Positions 19,000 to 28,444 of a stretch of DNA of 64,000 nt are shown here, piece by piece. The stretch is from RBG-16-34-14 sp963798865 (GTDB lineage: Bacteria; Bacteroidota; Ignavibacteria; Ignavibacteriales; Ignavibacteriaceae). The position numbers and the translations under genes were made by a program. The stretch is from assembly GCA_963798865.1 (NCBI GenBank), contig CAWCVZ010000004.1, positions 620,001 through 684,000 of the forward strand. The letters are read 5' to 3'. The notes under the pieces are model-generated. The model was given only the letters and a program-made list of their open reading frames with translations, was not told the origin of the DNA and did no database searches. Each line of letters begins with the position of its first letter. Position 1 is the stretch's first letter.

Positions 19000-20718
19000 T
19001 CATTTCTTATGAAAAACAAAATTCACATCGGTAACGGTCCATCTTGGTTTAAGATTTAGAGTATCCTTGTAAAAGAAAAACTCTTCCGAAGGTTTAAAAG
19101 GATTTGGCGAACCGTAAGTGTAAGTACCACTGCTGTCGGTATCATAATAACTCCAAAGAATATATTTTCCAGCGGCAATTCTTTCAAAGTTGAATGCATT
19201 TTTTGTAAGAGATTTTTTATAAATCTTTTTTTCTTTTTCACCACCCTCAAGAATAAGAACAGGATTTTTAAAAGAATCTGCATCGGGAACAAAACCTGAA
19301 ACTCCCGTAAAATCAAGTCCGCTTATTGTTTTAAATTTATACTGGTAAACGGAATCATAGCTATTGCCGGCAGCATCCTCAAACTTCAGTAAATCAAATT
19401 TAATTATATAATCTTTCTGAGGTTCTAATTTTTGAGCGGGTGTAATTTTAAAAGAAGCATCATCAATAAAATTAAGATTAAATTTCACTGCTCTTCCATT
19501 CGTATCGGCAAATGAAATTCCGGTTCCGGCAGCCTGCCGGTTAAAAGCATCATCAAAGAAAAAATAAAACTCCTGATTTTGATAATCTGCATCTCTTGTT
19601 CCAAAGGCAGGAATTGTTTTTAATAATTTTGGTTTTGTTGTATCGGGATTATTACTGTTTGTTATTGTTGTAAAATCCTTAAAATAAAAATTTCCCTGTT
19701 TATCTTTTAATGTATCGGCTACGACAACAATTTGATCCGACGAAGGAAATTTTTCAGAAAGAACAAGAACAAATTCCGTAACTTTTGTATTTCCTCTATA
19801 TGCATAAAGCGGTTCAATATTCTTACCTGATGAGGAATCAACAAACAAAAAATTTTGCGCATAAATAATAGAGGAGTCAAATTCTTCCGTAAGACTGAGT
19901 AAAACATGGTATTCATCAGTCATTATTGCACTAATTAATCTGGGTGCTGTTGTATCAATTGAAGTAAGAAAAAAATCTAATCCTGAATATAGTGTATCAT
20001 CTGGTGCAAGAAATAAATCAGTAAAAGGGACACCTATTCTATCCTGCCCTGCCTGAAAAATAAGATCCCTGAACTTATCATCAACTGCAAAAATTCTGTA
20101 ATTACCTGATGCCAATCCCATAAGTTTGTAATCCCCTTTTTTTCCTGCCTGGGAAATATAATCCGGTTTCGCTGCTAAAAGATTCGTGGTCGTGTCATTC
20201 ATTTTCCTCCGCCACTCCGGATTTGTGCGGTAAGCAAAAATCATAACATCCTCGGCTTTTGTATCATAAACTTTTCCTGTTACAACTCTGCGGTCAATTT
20301 CATTTCCTGTGGAAAAAGTAAAAGTAAAAGCTTCAGCCATCCTGTTTTTGTTGTTGTAATCAACAGCATCAGTCCCTATTGTAATTACATAAGTTGTTTT
20401 TTCCTTTAGCGCTGCCGGGAAATAAACTCTAAGATATTTTCCACTCCAGTCATATTCTTTTTCTCCTTCAATTGCGGGAGAAATAAAAATAGCATCCTGC
20501 ACGGATCTTTTATCAACGTATTCAGAAAAGCCGATCTCAAAATAATCATCGGAAAAATTTGTTGTACCATCAACCGGATAAACTTCAACTATCTCGGGAG
20601 GAATTTTATCAACCTCTCCCCCTCCCGGAGGCAATTGATTTGCGCAGGTTGAGAAAAAAAATGAAATTAATAAAAAAAAGAAATTTTTTATTTTATATGT
20701 AATATTATTGTTAAGCAT
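19000..20718 (-). CDS. Ig-like-domain lipoprotein
   Basis: 572 residues. The N-terminus has a hydrophobic stretch followed by FFSTC at about residues 21-25, a lipobox-like site, so it is probably a lipoprotein. Immediately after comes PPGGGEVDKIPPEIVEVYPVDGTTNF and an SbsA/Big-type Ig-like domain (FSEYVDKRSVQDAIFISPAIEG), followed by further beta-rich segments with similar spacing; the C-terminal part has GKYILWSYYDTDSSGTYTYGSPNPFKPSEEF. This architecture is common in Bacteroidota but has no assigned function. It is the last gene of a minus-strand run with mltG, chorismate mutase and tsaD, 75 bases after mltG. Confidence 0.82.
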   Translation of the reverse strand: MLNNNITYKIKNFFFLLISFFFSTCANQLPPGGGEVDKIPPEIVEVYPVDGTTNFSDDYFEIGFSEYVDKRSVQDAIFISPAIEGEKEYDWSGKYLRVYFPAALKEKTTYVITIGTDAVDYNNKNRMAEAFTFTFSTGNEIDRRVVTGKVYDTKAEDVMIFAYRTNPEWRRKMNDTTTNLLAAKPDYISQAGKKGDYKLMGLASGNYRIFAVDDKFRDLIFQAGQDRIGVPFTDLFLAPDDTLYSGLDFFLTSIDTTAPRLISAIMTDEYHVLLSLTEEFDSSIIYAQNFLFVDSSSGKNIEPLYAYRGNTKVTEFVLVLSEKFPSSDQIVVVADTLKDKQGNFYFKDFTTITNSNNPDTTKPKLLKTIPAFGTRDADYQNQEFYFFFDDAFNRQAAGTGISFADTNGRAVKFNLNFIDDASFKITPAQKLEPQKDYIIKFDLLKFEDAAGNSYDSVYQYKFKTISGLDFTGVSGFVPDADSFKNPVLILEGGEKEKKIYKKSLTKNAFNFERIAAGKYILWSYYDTDSSGTYTYGSPNPFKPSEEFFFYKDTLNLKPRWTVTDVNFVFHKK

Positions 20719-20793
20719 ATTGTTAATTTCTTGTGCAAGTGTAAGTTCAAGAAGTAGAAAGATTTAACCTTGATCTTGAACTTACTCTTACTC

Positions 20794-21825
20794 TTATTTA
20801 CTCTGGGATTTTAACCACTTCCTATATTCATTTACCTTTTTAACATGTTCTTTATATGAACTTGAAAAATTATGTTTTCCTTTTCCATCTGCAACAAAAT
20901 AAAGATAGTTATTATCATCAGGATATAATGCAGCTAAAATAGCATCTTTGCCAGGATTATTAATTGGTCCGGGCGGAAGTCCTTTATATTTATAAGTATT
21001 GTAAGGTGAATTTAAAGATAAATCCTTGTTCAATAATCTTCTCCATCCGCCTTTTAGAAGATATTGAACGGTCGGATCAGCTTGAAGCCTCATCCCTATT
21101 TTTAACCTGTTATGATATACTCCTGATATTTTGGGCATCTCTTCAGCATTGTTTGTTTCACCTTTTATTATTGATGCAAGAGTTAAAACCTCATGTATGG
21201 AAAAACCAATTTCTGCCGCTCTTGCTTTGAGGGAATCATTCAGAAATTTTTGGAAATTATCATACATTTTTGAAATAACTTCTTCTGCTGAACTTTTTTC
21301 ATAAAATTCATAAGTACCGGTTAAAAGGTATCCCTCAAGTGAAGTTTTTCCAATTCCAATTGAATCTACAAAATTTTTGTTGAAGGCAAGATTAACAAAA
21401 TTCGCTGAATCAATCATAGCATCTTTTTTAAGTACATAAGCCATCCATTTTATTGATAAACCGTCGCGGATGCTGACTGTCCTCATAAATTCTGCGTCGC
21501 CATAAATAAATAGATTTAAAAGATCGAGATAACTTAAACCATTAGGGATCCAGTATCTTGCTGCTCTTATTCTTTTCCCGGCACCGTAAATAAACCCTGC
21601 AATTTTAAAATTAATTTTGCTGGGAATTACACCTTCATTATAAAGTCTCTCAACAACATCATTAAATGTTTCCCCTTTTTCAATCTCAAAACGTTTTGGT
21701 GATTTTCCTTCATAATAATTTGATGTAAAGAATGTGAAATAAAAAAATGCTACCAGACCCAGAAAGAAAACTATAACTGTAATTAATTCTTTTCGGGATA
21801 ATAAATTCTTGAACTTTACAGGCAT
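20794..21825 (-). CDS. mltG: Endolytic peptidoglycan transglycosylase MltG
   Basis: 343 residues with one N-terminal membrane segment (about residues 14-33), then the YceG domain. It cleaves nascent glycan strands outside the inner membrane and releases them from the synthesis machinery. The catalytic region is LTLASIIKGETNNAEEMPKISGVYHNRLKIGMRLQADPTVQYLL (the Glu in KGET corresponds to the catalytic residue), followed by SPYNTYKYKGLPPGPINNPG. Both motifs and the length match the family well. It begins 12 bases after the chorismate mutase gene ends, suggesting one transcript. Confidence 0.95.
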   Translation of the reverse strand: MPVKFKNLLSRKELITVIVFFLGLVAFFYFTFFTSNYYEGKSPKRFEIEKGETFNDVVERLYNEGVIPSKINFKIAGFIYGAGKRIRAARYWIPNGLSYLDLLNLFIYGDAEFMRTVSIRDGLSIKWMAYVLKKDAMIDSANFVNLAFNKNFVDSIGIGKTSLEGYLLTGTYEFYEKSSAEEVISKMYDNFQKFLNDSLKARAAEIGFSIHEVLTLASIIKGETNNAEEMPKISGVYHNRLKIGMRLQADPTVQYLLKGGWRRLLNKDLSLNSPYNTYKYKGLPPGPINNPGKDAILAALYPDDNNYLYFVADGKGKHNFSSSYKEHVKKVNEYRKWLKSQSK

Positions 21826-21837
21826 ATTTTATTTTTC

Positions 21838-22179
21838 TTAAGGATGTTTCCCGTGTAATAAATTTTTCTGAATAGCTCTTGATTCGTCAATTATTCTTTC
21901 ATAAATCCGTTGCAGAGCAGATTTAGTTAATGGCTCTTCAAGGTAGGAATTAATTTTTTCAGATATATCTTTTTCTCTTTCAGGAGAATAAGTCGCAAGT
22001 CCGAGTTCAGCTTTAACATTGCCTATATAAACTGCATACAGAGTTCGTTTATTAAGCATCTGAACAATCGACCTATCGAGAATATCAATTTCATTTCTTA
22101 AATCAATAAGTAATTTTTCAGCTTCCTGCCTCGTTAATGATTTCAGATCATCGTTGAGAATTTTTTCGAGGTTATCCAT
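21838..22179 (-). CDS. Chorismate mutase, AroQ class
   Basis: 113 residues, all helical. The first helix carries LRNEIDILDRSIVQMLNKR, the signature of the AroQ fold, in which the Arg of this helix binds chorismate; RIYERIIDESRAIQK closes the last helix. It rearranges chorismate to prephenate for phenylalanine and tyrosine synthesis. A separate prephenate dehydratase gene lies about 3 kb away at 25054-25896 on the same strand, so the two steps are carried by unfused enzymes here. It sits between tsaD and mltG, 84 bases downstream of tsaD. Confidence 0.9.
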   Translation of the reverse strand: MDNLEKILNDDLKSLTRQEAEKLLIDLRNEIDILDRSIVQMLNKRTLYAVYIGNVKAELGLATYSPEREKDISEKINSYLEEPLTKSALQRIYERIIDESRAIQKNLLHGKHP

Positions 22180-22263
22180 TAATCAAAGATAAATAATTTC
22201 AAGTTCAAGTTTAAGAGCAAGTTCAAGCTGGTAAAAAATATCAGGCAGATTTAATATCCAAAT

Positions 22264-23323
22264 TTATTTATAATCGTCGAACTTGAAACCGGGATAAGGC
22301 GGATAATCCAAACCAAATTTTTTCCCGGAATCATAAAGAGTCTTACCCCTAAATGCAATCATTGCTGCATTATCTCCACAATATTGAAGATCAGGAATTA
22401 TAATTTTCTTCTGAAATTTAGATGATAAATCTTTCAAAGCTTCGCGAAGATTTTTGTTTGCTGCAACTCCACCAACCAGGGAAACAGAATTTATTTCATA
22501 ATTCTCAATTGCTTTTTTAGTTTTTTGAACAAGAGCTTTTATCACAGCATTCTGGAATGAAGCAGCAATATCAGACAAATCCTGTTGAGGTATTCGTTTA
22601 TCAGGATATGTTTTTTGAATATATCTTAGTACAGAAGTTTTTAATCCGCTAAAAGAAAAATCATAATTTTTTGTATAAGCAACAGGAAAATCAATTTTAT
22701 TTTCATCACCTTTTTCAGCCTGTTTTTGTATCTGGGGTCCACCGGGATATGGAAATCCGAGCATCTTGGAAACTTTATCAAAAGCTTCACCTGCTGCATC
22801 ATCTATTGTTGTACCAAGAATTTTAATTTCCGTAAAACTTTTTACAAGAACTAAAAGTGTATGTCCACCTGAAACAACAAGAGCTAAGTATGGGAATTCA
22901 GGTTTATCTTTCATCCTGTCTGCCGGTTTACCTGCCGATGAGGCAGGCAAGGCAGGTAAAAATCCGGAAAATATATGACCTTCAATATGATCAACAGGTA
23001 TGAAAGGTTTATTTAAAAGATACTGATAAACCTTTTGCAAATGTTAGTCCTACAAGCAATGCTCCGATTAAACCGGGACCTGCTGCTGAACAGATAAGAT
23101 CAATATCTTTTAATTCAAGATTGGATTTTTTTAGTGCATCTTTAATCAGAGGAATAATTATCTGAAGATGTGCCCTGCTTGAAAGCTCTGGAACAACACC
23201 GCCATATTTTGCATGAAAATCCTGTGAGGAAATTAAGTTTGCAGTCAGCTTCTCATTTGACATTATCGAAACCGAAGTTTCATCGCAGGAGGTTTCTATG
23301 CCGAGAATGTTCATTCTGTTCAC
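22264..23323 (-). CDS. tsaD: tRNA N6-adenosine threonylcarbamoyltransferase TsaD, with one apparent frameshift
   Basis: Two overlapping frames (23323-23009 and 23040-22264) join into a normal TsaD of about 352 residues if one base is skipped in CTTTTAAA (bases 23012-23019), turning VSFK-stop into VSLNKPFIPVDHIEGH. It adds threonylcarbamoyl to A37 of ANN-decoding tRNAs, with TsaB/TsaE. Motifs: GIETSCDETSVSI at the N-terminus, metal-ligand DHIEGH, VVSGGHT, and GDNAAMIA near the C-terminus. Between GHIFSGF and EFPYLALVVSGGH it carries an extra PALPASSAGKPADRM segment encoded by a palindromic repeat (22915-22957). TsaD is usually essential, so sequence error is more likely than loss. Confidence 0.9.
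22915..22957. repeat. Palindromic repeat inserted in frame in tsaD
   Basis: A 43-base element rich in CCTGCC/GGCAGG units (starts CCTGTCTGCCGG, contains CCTGCCGATGAGGCAGG, ends CAAGGCAGG). It keeps the tsaD reading frame and encodes about 15 residues, in a loop just before the conserved VVSGGH. Related elements lie at 14063-14083 (intergenic) and 28789-28804 (end of a coding sequence). Confidence 0.65.
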
Positions 23324-23563
23324 TTTGGATTAAATTCTTATGAAAATTAATAAGTCGGAATCCAATCGACTGGTTTCAAAATTTATAATTTTGCAAATAG
23401 AAAAATAATTTGTATTATAAATCAAAAGAAATTCCTTCCCCCCTTGTTTATCAGAAAATATGGGCAAAATTCTTTATACAATTAAAATAAAATGAACTTT
23501 GTTACAGTTAATGAAAACTTAATTAAAATCTTTTAAAATTCTTTAAATGACAGGAGGTCCAAA

Positions 23564-24013
23564 ATGAAAAATCTTTTCTTTTTCTTGTTTATTTTCTCTT
23601 GTTTCTCTTATTCTCAGGATTTAATGTCCGTTGAAAGCACCAAAGAAGTAATGATGAAATATTTTAATGCCGAGCATTCTGATGTAAGCATGCTTGCTGA
23701 TGATGTGGTCTTTACTATTATGGGGACAGGAGAGGAGCATAATGGACCTGACGGCGTAATGAAAATGCTTGATTATTTTTATAACGTTGCTTTTGATGCC
23801 ACTGCTGAAACTAAAAGCTTGATATTTGGTGAAGGCAAGGCTGTTTTCGAAGGAGATTTTGTTGGAAAACATATCGGAAAGTTTGAAGGTATTCCGGCTA
23901 CGAATAAAAATGTTCGGGTACCTTTATGTGTGGTATATGATTTGGAAAATAATCAGATAAAAAGAGGAAGAGTTTATTTTGAAATGCCTGTGTTACTTAA
24001 ACAATTGAAGTAA
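23564..24013 (+). CDS. Secreted SnoaL/NTF2-like protein
   Basis: 149 residues with a signal peptide (cleavage near FSYSQ, residue 18) and a single NTF2-like cone: SVESTKEVMMKYFNAEHSDVSMLADDVVFTIMGTGEEHNGPDGVMKMLDYFY, then strands around KAVFEGDFVGKH and VPLCVVYDLENNQIKRGRVYF. The pattern fits SnoaL-like ester-cyclase or DUF4440 relatives; the reaction is unknown. A strong ribosome binding site, GGAGG, lies at 23552-23556. It is transcribed alone, against its minus-strand neighbours. Confidence 0.78.
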   Translation: MKNLFFFLFIFSCFSYSQDLMSVESTKEVMMKYFNAEHSDVSMLADDVVFTIMGTGEEHNGPDGVMKMLDYFYNVAFDATAETKSLIFGEGKAVFEGDFVGKHIGKFEGIPATNKNVRVPLCVVYDLENNQIKRGRVYFEMPVLLKQLK

Positions 24014-24053
24014 AACCGATTTTAAAAATTTATTCAATCATTCAACTATTCAG

Positions 24054-24995
24054 TCAATCTTGAATGGATGAATGTTTATTTAATTCCTCTATAGGAGTTC
24101 TTCGGACAAAAATATTCTTAACAATGTGTCCTGCTATCTGCGGGTTTTCCTGCAGTCTTCTGATGGAATATTTATACCATTGTTTTCCAAAAGGGACATA
24201 GATTCTAATCTTATATCCATCAGCATTTATTTTATCTCTTAAATCTTCCCTTACACCGAGTAACATTTGAAACTCAAATTTCTCTTTAGGAATATTGAAT
24301 TCTTTTATCAACTTATATGCTTCATTAATCAGGTACTCATCATGAGTTGCAATTCCAACATAATTGCCCGATTTAAATATCTCTTTTAGAACTTTTAAAT
24401 AATTATCTCTTACTTTTTGTCTTTCTTTAAATGCTATTTCAGGTGGTTCGATATAAATTCCTTTGCACAATCTGTAATTTGTATTAATCTTATTCAGCTC
24501 AACAACATCATTGTAACTTCTTTTAAGGTACGCCTGGATAACAACACCAACGTTAGTAAATTTTTCTTTTAATCTTTTGAGCAGACGAAAAGTAGAATCG
24601 GTATAAGGTGAATCTTCCATATCAATCCTAACAAAATTATCCATCATTTTTGCTTTTTCAACCAGCTCAGAAACTTGCTTAAAAGCAAAGTCTTCATCCA
24701 ATCCCAGACCCATTTGGGTAGGTTTAATAGAAAGATTAGCCATTAATTTATTATTCTGAATAGCATCAAGAACGTCAATACATTTACACTTATCTTTGAT
24801 TGCCTCATCTTTATTTTTTATTGCTTCGCCAAGGACATCTATAGTAGCATAAATTCCTTTTTTATTTAATGTTTTTACAACATCAATTGCATCGTTAAGG
24901 TTTTCCCCGGCAATATATCTTTTAGAAAAAACCCAGACTACTGAGTTTGGCATTAATTTTACCAGCGATACGATTAGTTTATTGAAGAATTGCAA
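24054..24995 (-). CDS. Proline dehydrogenase
   Basis: 313 residues, a monofunctional PRODH barrel with FAD, oxidising L-proline to pyrroline-5-carboxylate at the inner face of the membrane. Typical elements: TIDVLGEA near residue 55, NLSIKPTQMGLGLD, FVRIDMEDSPYTDSTF, VVIQAYLKRS, RLCKGIYIEPPEIAF, VGIATHDE, FEFQMLLGVR, YVPFGKQWYKYSIRRLQENP, the last containing the paired arginines that bind the substrate carboxylate. Length matches bacterial single-domain enzymes. No P5C dehydrogenase gene is adjacent. It follows prephenate dehydratase after 58 bases. Confidence 0.92.
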   Translation of the reverse strand: MQFFNKLIVSLVKLMPNSVVWVFSKRYIAGENLNDAIDVVKTLNKKGIYATIDVLGEAIKNKDEAIKDKCKCIDVLDAIQNNKLMANLSIKPTQMGLGLDEDFAFKQVSELVEKAKMMDNFVRIDMEDSPYTDSTFRLLKRLKEKFTNVGVVIQAYLKRSYNDVVELNKINTNYRLCKGIYIEPPEIAFKERQKVRDNYLKVLKEIFKSGNYVGIATHDEYLINEAYKLIKEFNIPKEKFEFQMLLGVREDLRDKINADGYKIRIYVPFGKQWYKYSIRRLQENPQIAGHIVKNIFVRRTPIEELNKHSSIQD

Positions 24996-25053
24996 GCTAA
25001 AACTCCGTTAAATCATCATTACAAATTTAGTGGTTTTAATTAATAAAACGGAA

Positions 25054-25896
25054 TTAACTTTTATATGTTTTTCCTTTTTCGTAGGTACCAATTTTTTTGA
25101 TTGTAATAGTCAAACCCGAAAGCTTCTTTATAACAGCTTTAACCTTAGGATCATTTAAGCTGCCATTAAAATCAATATAAAAAGTATATTGAAAAGGTTT
25201 ATGAGGGATTGGTCTTGATTCGATCATAGAAAGATCAATTTCAGAATTTGCAAAAAAACCTAAAGCTTTATGCAAAGCACCCGGAATACTTTTTAAATCA
25301 AATGATATAGTCGTCTTTGGGTTTTTTGGTTCCTTGTCATTCTTCTTTTTATGGATAATAAAAAACCGGGTGTAATTAATTTTTTTATTCTGAATATTCT
25401 TTTTAATGATTTTCATATTATAGATTTTTGCTGCCTGGCTGCTTGCAATTGCAGCGGAAGATTCTCCATTATTTTTTAATGCTAACAAAACAGAACCCGC
25501 AGTATCATACGAAGGAATTATGGAAATATCTTTTAAAGATTTAAGAAAATGCGAACATTGTCCCAGCGCCTGAGGGTGAGAATAAATAATTTTAATTTTA
25601 TTTAGACTGTAATAGTTTGAAGATATAAGACAATGATTTATTTGCAGATTCAATTCGCCAACAACAAAAACTTTATATTTCAATAGAAGATCGTAATTTT
25701 CAAAAACGCTGCCATATAAAGTATTTTCAACGGGAATAATACCAAAATCAGCAATACCTTTTTTTACATTTTCAAATACTTCATCAAAAGAATAAGAAGG
25801 AAGAGTTTTTATTGATTTGCTAAAATAATTTTGCGATGCAATCTCGCTGTAAGCTCCCTGTTCTCCCTGAAATGCAACTATTCTATTATCGCTCAT
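25054..25896 (-). CDS. pheA: Prephenate dehydratase with ACT domain
   Basis: 280 residues. The N-terminal dehydratase domain begins VAFQGEQGAYSEIASQNYF and contains PVENTLYGSVFENYDLL and NYTRFFIIHK near residue 175 (the TRF motif needed for activity). The C-terminal ACT domain, about residues 195-275, contains GALHKALGFFANSEIDLSMIESRPIPHKPF, whose ESRP motif binds phenylalanine, so feedback inhibition is expected. It makes phenylpyruvate from prephenate in phenylalanine synthesis. The chorismate mutase is a separate gene at 21838-22179. Upstream coaE ends 32 bases before this start. Confidence 0.95.
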   Translation of the reverse strand: MSDNRIVAFQGEQGAYSEIASQNYFSKSIKTLPSYSFDEVFENVKKGIADFGIIPVENTLYGSVFENYDLLLKYKVFVVGELNLQINHCLISSNYYSLNKIKIIYSHPQALGQCSHFLKSLKDISIIPSYDTAGSVLLALKNNGESSAAIASSQAAKIYNMKIIKKNIQNKKINYTRFFIIHKKKNDKEPKNPKTTISFDLKSIPGALHKALGFFANSEIDLSMIESRPIPHKPFQYTFYIDFNGSLNDPKVKAVIKKLSGLTITIKKIGTYEKGKTYKS

Positions 25897-25928
25897 TTAT
25901 TAATCAGTTAAAATTTCTAATAGAATTA

Positions 25929-26540
25929 TTAAGATAAACTCAATCCTTTAAGGATTGATATAAGCAATTCCGCTTTTTGTTTAAGTTCGTTCTGTAAACC
26001 ATTATTTTCGAAAATAAAATCAGCACGCTTTTTCTTTTCTTCATCCTTAATCTGATTTTCATTTCTTTTATCAAAATCCTGTTCACTTAATTTCCCACTC
26101 TTAACAACCCGCTGTTTACGAAATTCATAATCAGCTGAGATTAAGACAACGTAATCAAACATTGATTCCATATCTGCTTCATAAATTAAAGCGGCTTCTG
26201 TAAAAACAAAATCGTATTCTTTAAAATAATTTTTTGAAAGAAAATCAACTTTACTTTTAACTCTTGGATGAAGTATTGAATTAATAATTAATACTTTTGC
26301 GGGATCAGAGAAAATTTTTTCGGCAAGAAATTTTTTATTAATCTCATTTCCCAGATATGATTCGCCTCCAAATTTACTGATGATTTTTTGTTTTACATCC
26401 CTATCATTCTTCAGGATTTCTTTTGAAATTTCATCAGCATTTAAGATCGGGTAGTTCATCCCGGAAATAAAATTGCAAAATGCAGATTTGCCGGAACCAA
26501 TACTTCCAGTTACACCAACATTTATTTTCATATTAATCAT
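25929..26540 (-). CDS. coaE: Dephospho-CoA kinase
   Basis: 203 residues; catalyses the last step of coenzyme A synthesis. The P-loop VTGSIGSGKSAFC is at about residues 9-21, followed by NADEISKEIL and the lid region HPRVKSKVDFL. A methionine at residue 4 (26531) could also be the start and would place the P-loop at the more usual distance. It is the first gene after the rny terminator and probably starts the coaE-pheA-prodh run. Confidence 0.94.
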   Translation of the reverse strand: MINMKINVGVTGSIGSGKSAFCNFISGMNYPILNADEISKEILKNDRDVKQKIISKFGGESYLGNEINKKFLAEKIFSDPAKVLIINSILHPRVKSKVDFLSKNYFKEYDFVFTEAALIYEADMESMFDYVVLISADYEFRKQRVVKSGKLSEQDFDKRNENQIKDEEKKKRADFIFENNGLQNELKQKAELLISILKGLSLS

Positions 26541-26586
26541 TTCGAAAAATATAATTAACCGGAATAAAAATCTCTATTAAGATTCT

Positions 26587-26616
26587 AAAAAAAATGCCCA
26601 TCAAAAAAGATGGGCA
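26587..26616 (-). terminator. Intrinsic terminator of rny
   Basis: TGCCCATC (26595-26602), six-base loop, GATGGGCA (26609-26616); on the minus strand the stem is followed by a run of U residues (A-run at 26587-26594). It lies 26 bases beyond the rny stop. Confidence 0.85.
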
Positions 26617-26641
26617 AAGTAAATAAAATAATCAGAAAGTT

Positions 26642-28205
26642 TCACTTAGCATAACTTATTTTTCTGACTTCTCTGATAACAGTAACTTTTATTTGTCCGG
26701 GATATTCCATTTCCTGTTCAATCTTAGTTGCAATATCATGAGAAAGTTTATCGGCAATAATATCATCAATTTTATCATGTTCAACTACCACTCTTATTTC
26801 CCTTCCTGCCTGTATTGCATAAGTTTTAGCAACACCTTCAAATGATTTAGCAAGTGCTTCAAGAGTTTCCAATCTTTTAACATAACCTTCGAGCGGTTCT
26901 CTTCTTGCGCCAGGTCTTGCTCCGCTAATTGCATCCGCCGCCTGTACAAGTGCAGCGATAGGATGTTCCATTTCAATATCTTCGTGATGGGAACCAACTG
27001 CATTCACAACAATAGGATGCTCTTTGTATTTTTTAGTCAGTTCATAACCGATAAGAGCGTGAGGTCCTTCAACATACTTGTCGACTGTTTTGCCAACATC
27101 GTGTAGCAGCCCTGCTCTTTTAGCAACTGATATATCCAGGTCAAGTTCAGCGGCCATAATTCCTGTTAAATAAGCAACTTCGATACTATGACCTAAAAGA
27201 TTTTGTCCATAGCTTGAGCGATATTTCATTTTGCCGACATGCTTAATTAATTCAGAATGCATATTATGAAGACCTAATTGAAGAATTGTGTTCTCTCCTT
27301 CTTTAATCATCTCCTCTTCAAGTTCCTGTTTAACTTTTTCAACAACCTCTTCAATTCTTGCGGGATGAATTCGTCCATCGGCAATAAGTCTTTCCAAAGA
27401 TACACGTGCCACTTCTCGCCTGAACTGATCAAAAGAAGAAAGAATAACTGCTTCCGGAGTATCATCAACAATTACATCAACACCTGTTACTGCTTCAAAG
27501 GAGCGAATATTTCGTCCTTCTTTTCCAATAATCCGGCCTTTCATTTCATCATTTTGAATTTGCACAACTGAAAGAGTTGTTTCTACAGAATGGTCTGCTG
27601 CGGTTCTTTGAATTGCCTGAACAATAACTTTCTGAGCTTCTTTTTTAGCATCAGCTTTTGCGCTTTCAATAATTTCTTTAATTAAAACTGAAGAATCTAT
27701 TTTTGCCTGGTTAACCATATTTTCGATAAGCATTTTTTTAGCTTCATCTGAGGTTAATCCAGAAATTTTTTCAAGTCGTAAATTTTGTTCTTCTTCTAAT
27801 TTTTTAATATCAGTAAATTTCTGATCAACCGACTTTTTTTGATCAAGTAAATCTTTTTCAACCTGTTTATTTTCCCTTTCTTTTTTTAGGACTAATTCAA
27901 ATTTTTTTTCAGTGCTCTCTTCCCTGGCGACTAATTGTTTCTCGAGGTTTGAAACTTTTTGTCTTTTCTGCTGAACTTCATTATCAAATTCGGTTTTCTT
28001 TTTATACCACTCATCTTTAACTTCTAATAATTTTTCTCTCTTAAGATTATTTGATTCCTTCTGAGCATCTTCAAGAATAAGTTTTGCTCTTTCTTCAGCT
28101 GAAGCAATACTTTTTTTTCCAATCTTAGAATTGAAAAGCCAGCCCAGATAGAAAAAAACACACCACAAGAACAACCGCCAAGAGTATTAACAGTATCGGA
28201 TCCAT
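26642..28205 (-). CDS. rny: Ribonuclease Y, with one apparent frameshift near the N-terminus
   Basis: A membrane-anchored endoribonuclease starting mRNA decay. The start is placed at ATG 28205, after GGAGG and a 4-base gap; the reading MDPILLILLAVVLVV then needs one base fewer in the T7 run (28152-28158) to continue as CFFYLGWLFNSKIGKK. The uncorrected frame only begins at 28174. After the anchor comes a long coiled coil (about residues 35-200), a KH domain (IIGKEGRNIRSFEAVTGVDVIVDDTPE) and an HD domain (AGLLHDVGK, GSHHED). Total about 520 residues, the usual length. It follows zapA and a 6S-like RNA and ends in a strong terminator. Confidence 0.92.
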
Positions 28206-28235
28206 TGTTCCTCCAAGGTAGATTAAATATATAAA

Positions 28236-28436
28236 CCGCTTCTGCCAGTGCATTTAATAGAGAAAAACTCTATTATACACAGTGGGAATCCGCCAAAACG
28301 CTTTTTACTTCCTCTGTTCCAACCAAGGTTAGATTTCCCGGCGAACCGGGATGAGGCCTGTAATAGACGTTATGAGTCAAACTCCCTATTAGATCTAACT
28401 GTTAGTTTTTCTTATCGCTGTGGACTGGCAGAGCGG
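28236..28436 (-). ncRNA. ssrS: 6S-like regulatory RNA
   Basis: The 200-base gap between zapA and rny folds end to end. The 5' arm CCGCTCTGCCAGTC (28436-28423) pairs with the 3' arm CACTGGCAGAAGCGG (28250-28236), an internal helix pairs the GTTAGAT region with ATCTAAC, and a terminal GC hairpin CCCGGTTCGCCGGG lies in the middle. A long rod with a central bubble directly after zapA is the layout and gene neighbourhood known for 6S RNA, which binds the housekeeping RNA polymerase holoenzyme. Exact ends are approximate. A covariance-model search would settle it. Confidence 0.7.
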
Positions 28437-28444
28437 AAAGTTTT

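Noticed and set aside
20964..21230. 88-codon plus-strand frame inside mltG
   Set aside because: Shadow of the well-conserved mltG catalytic region on the other strand.
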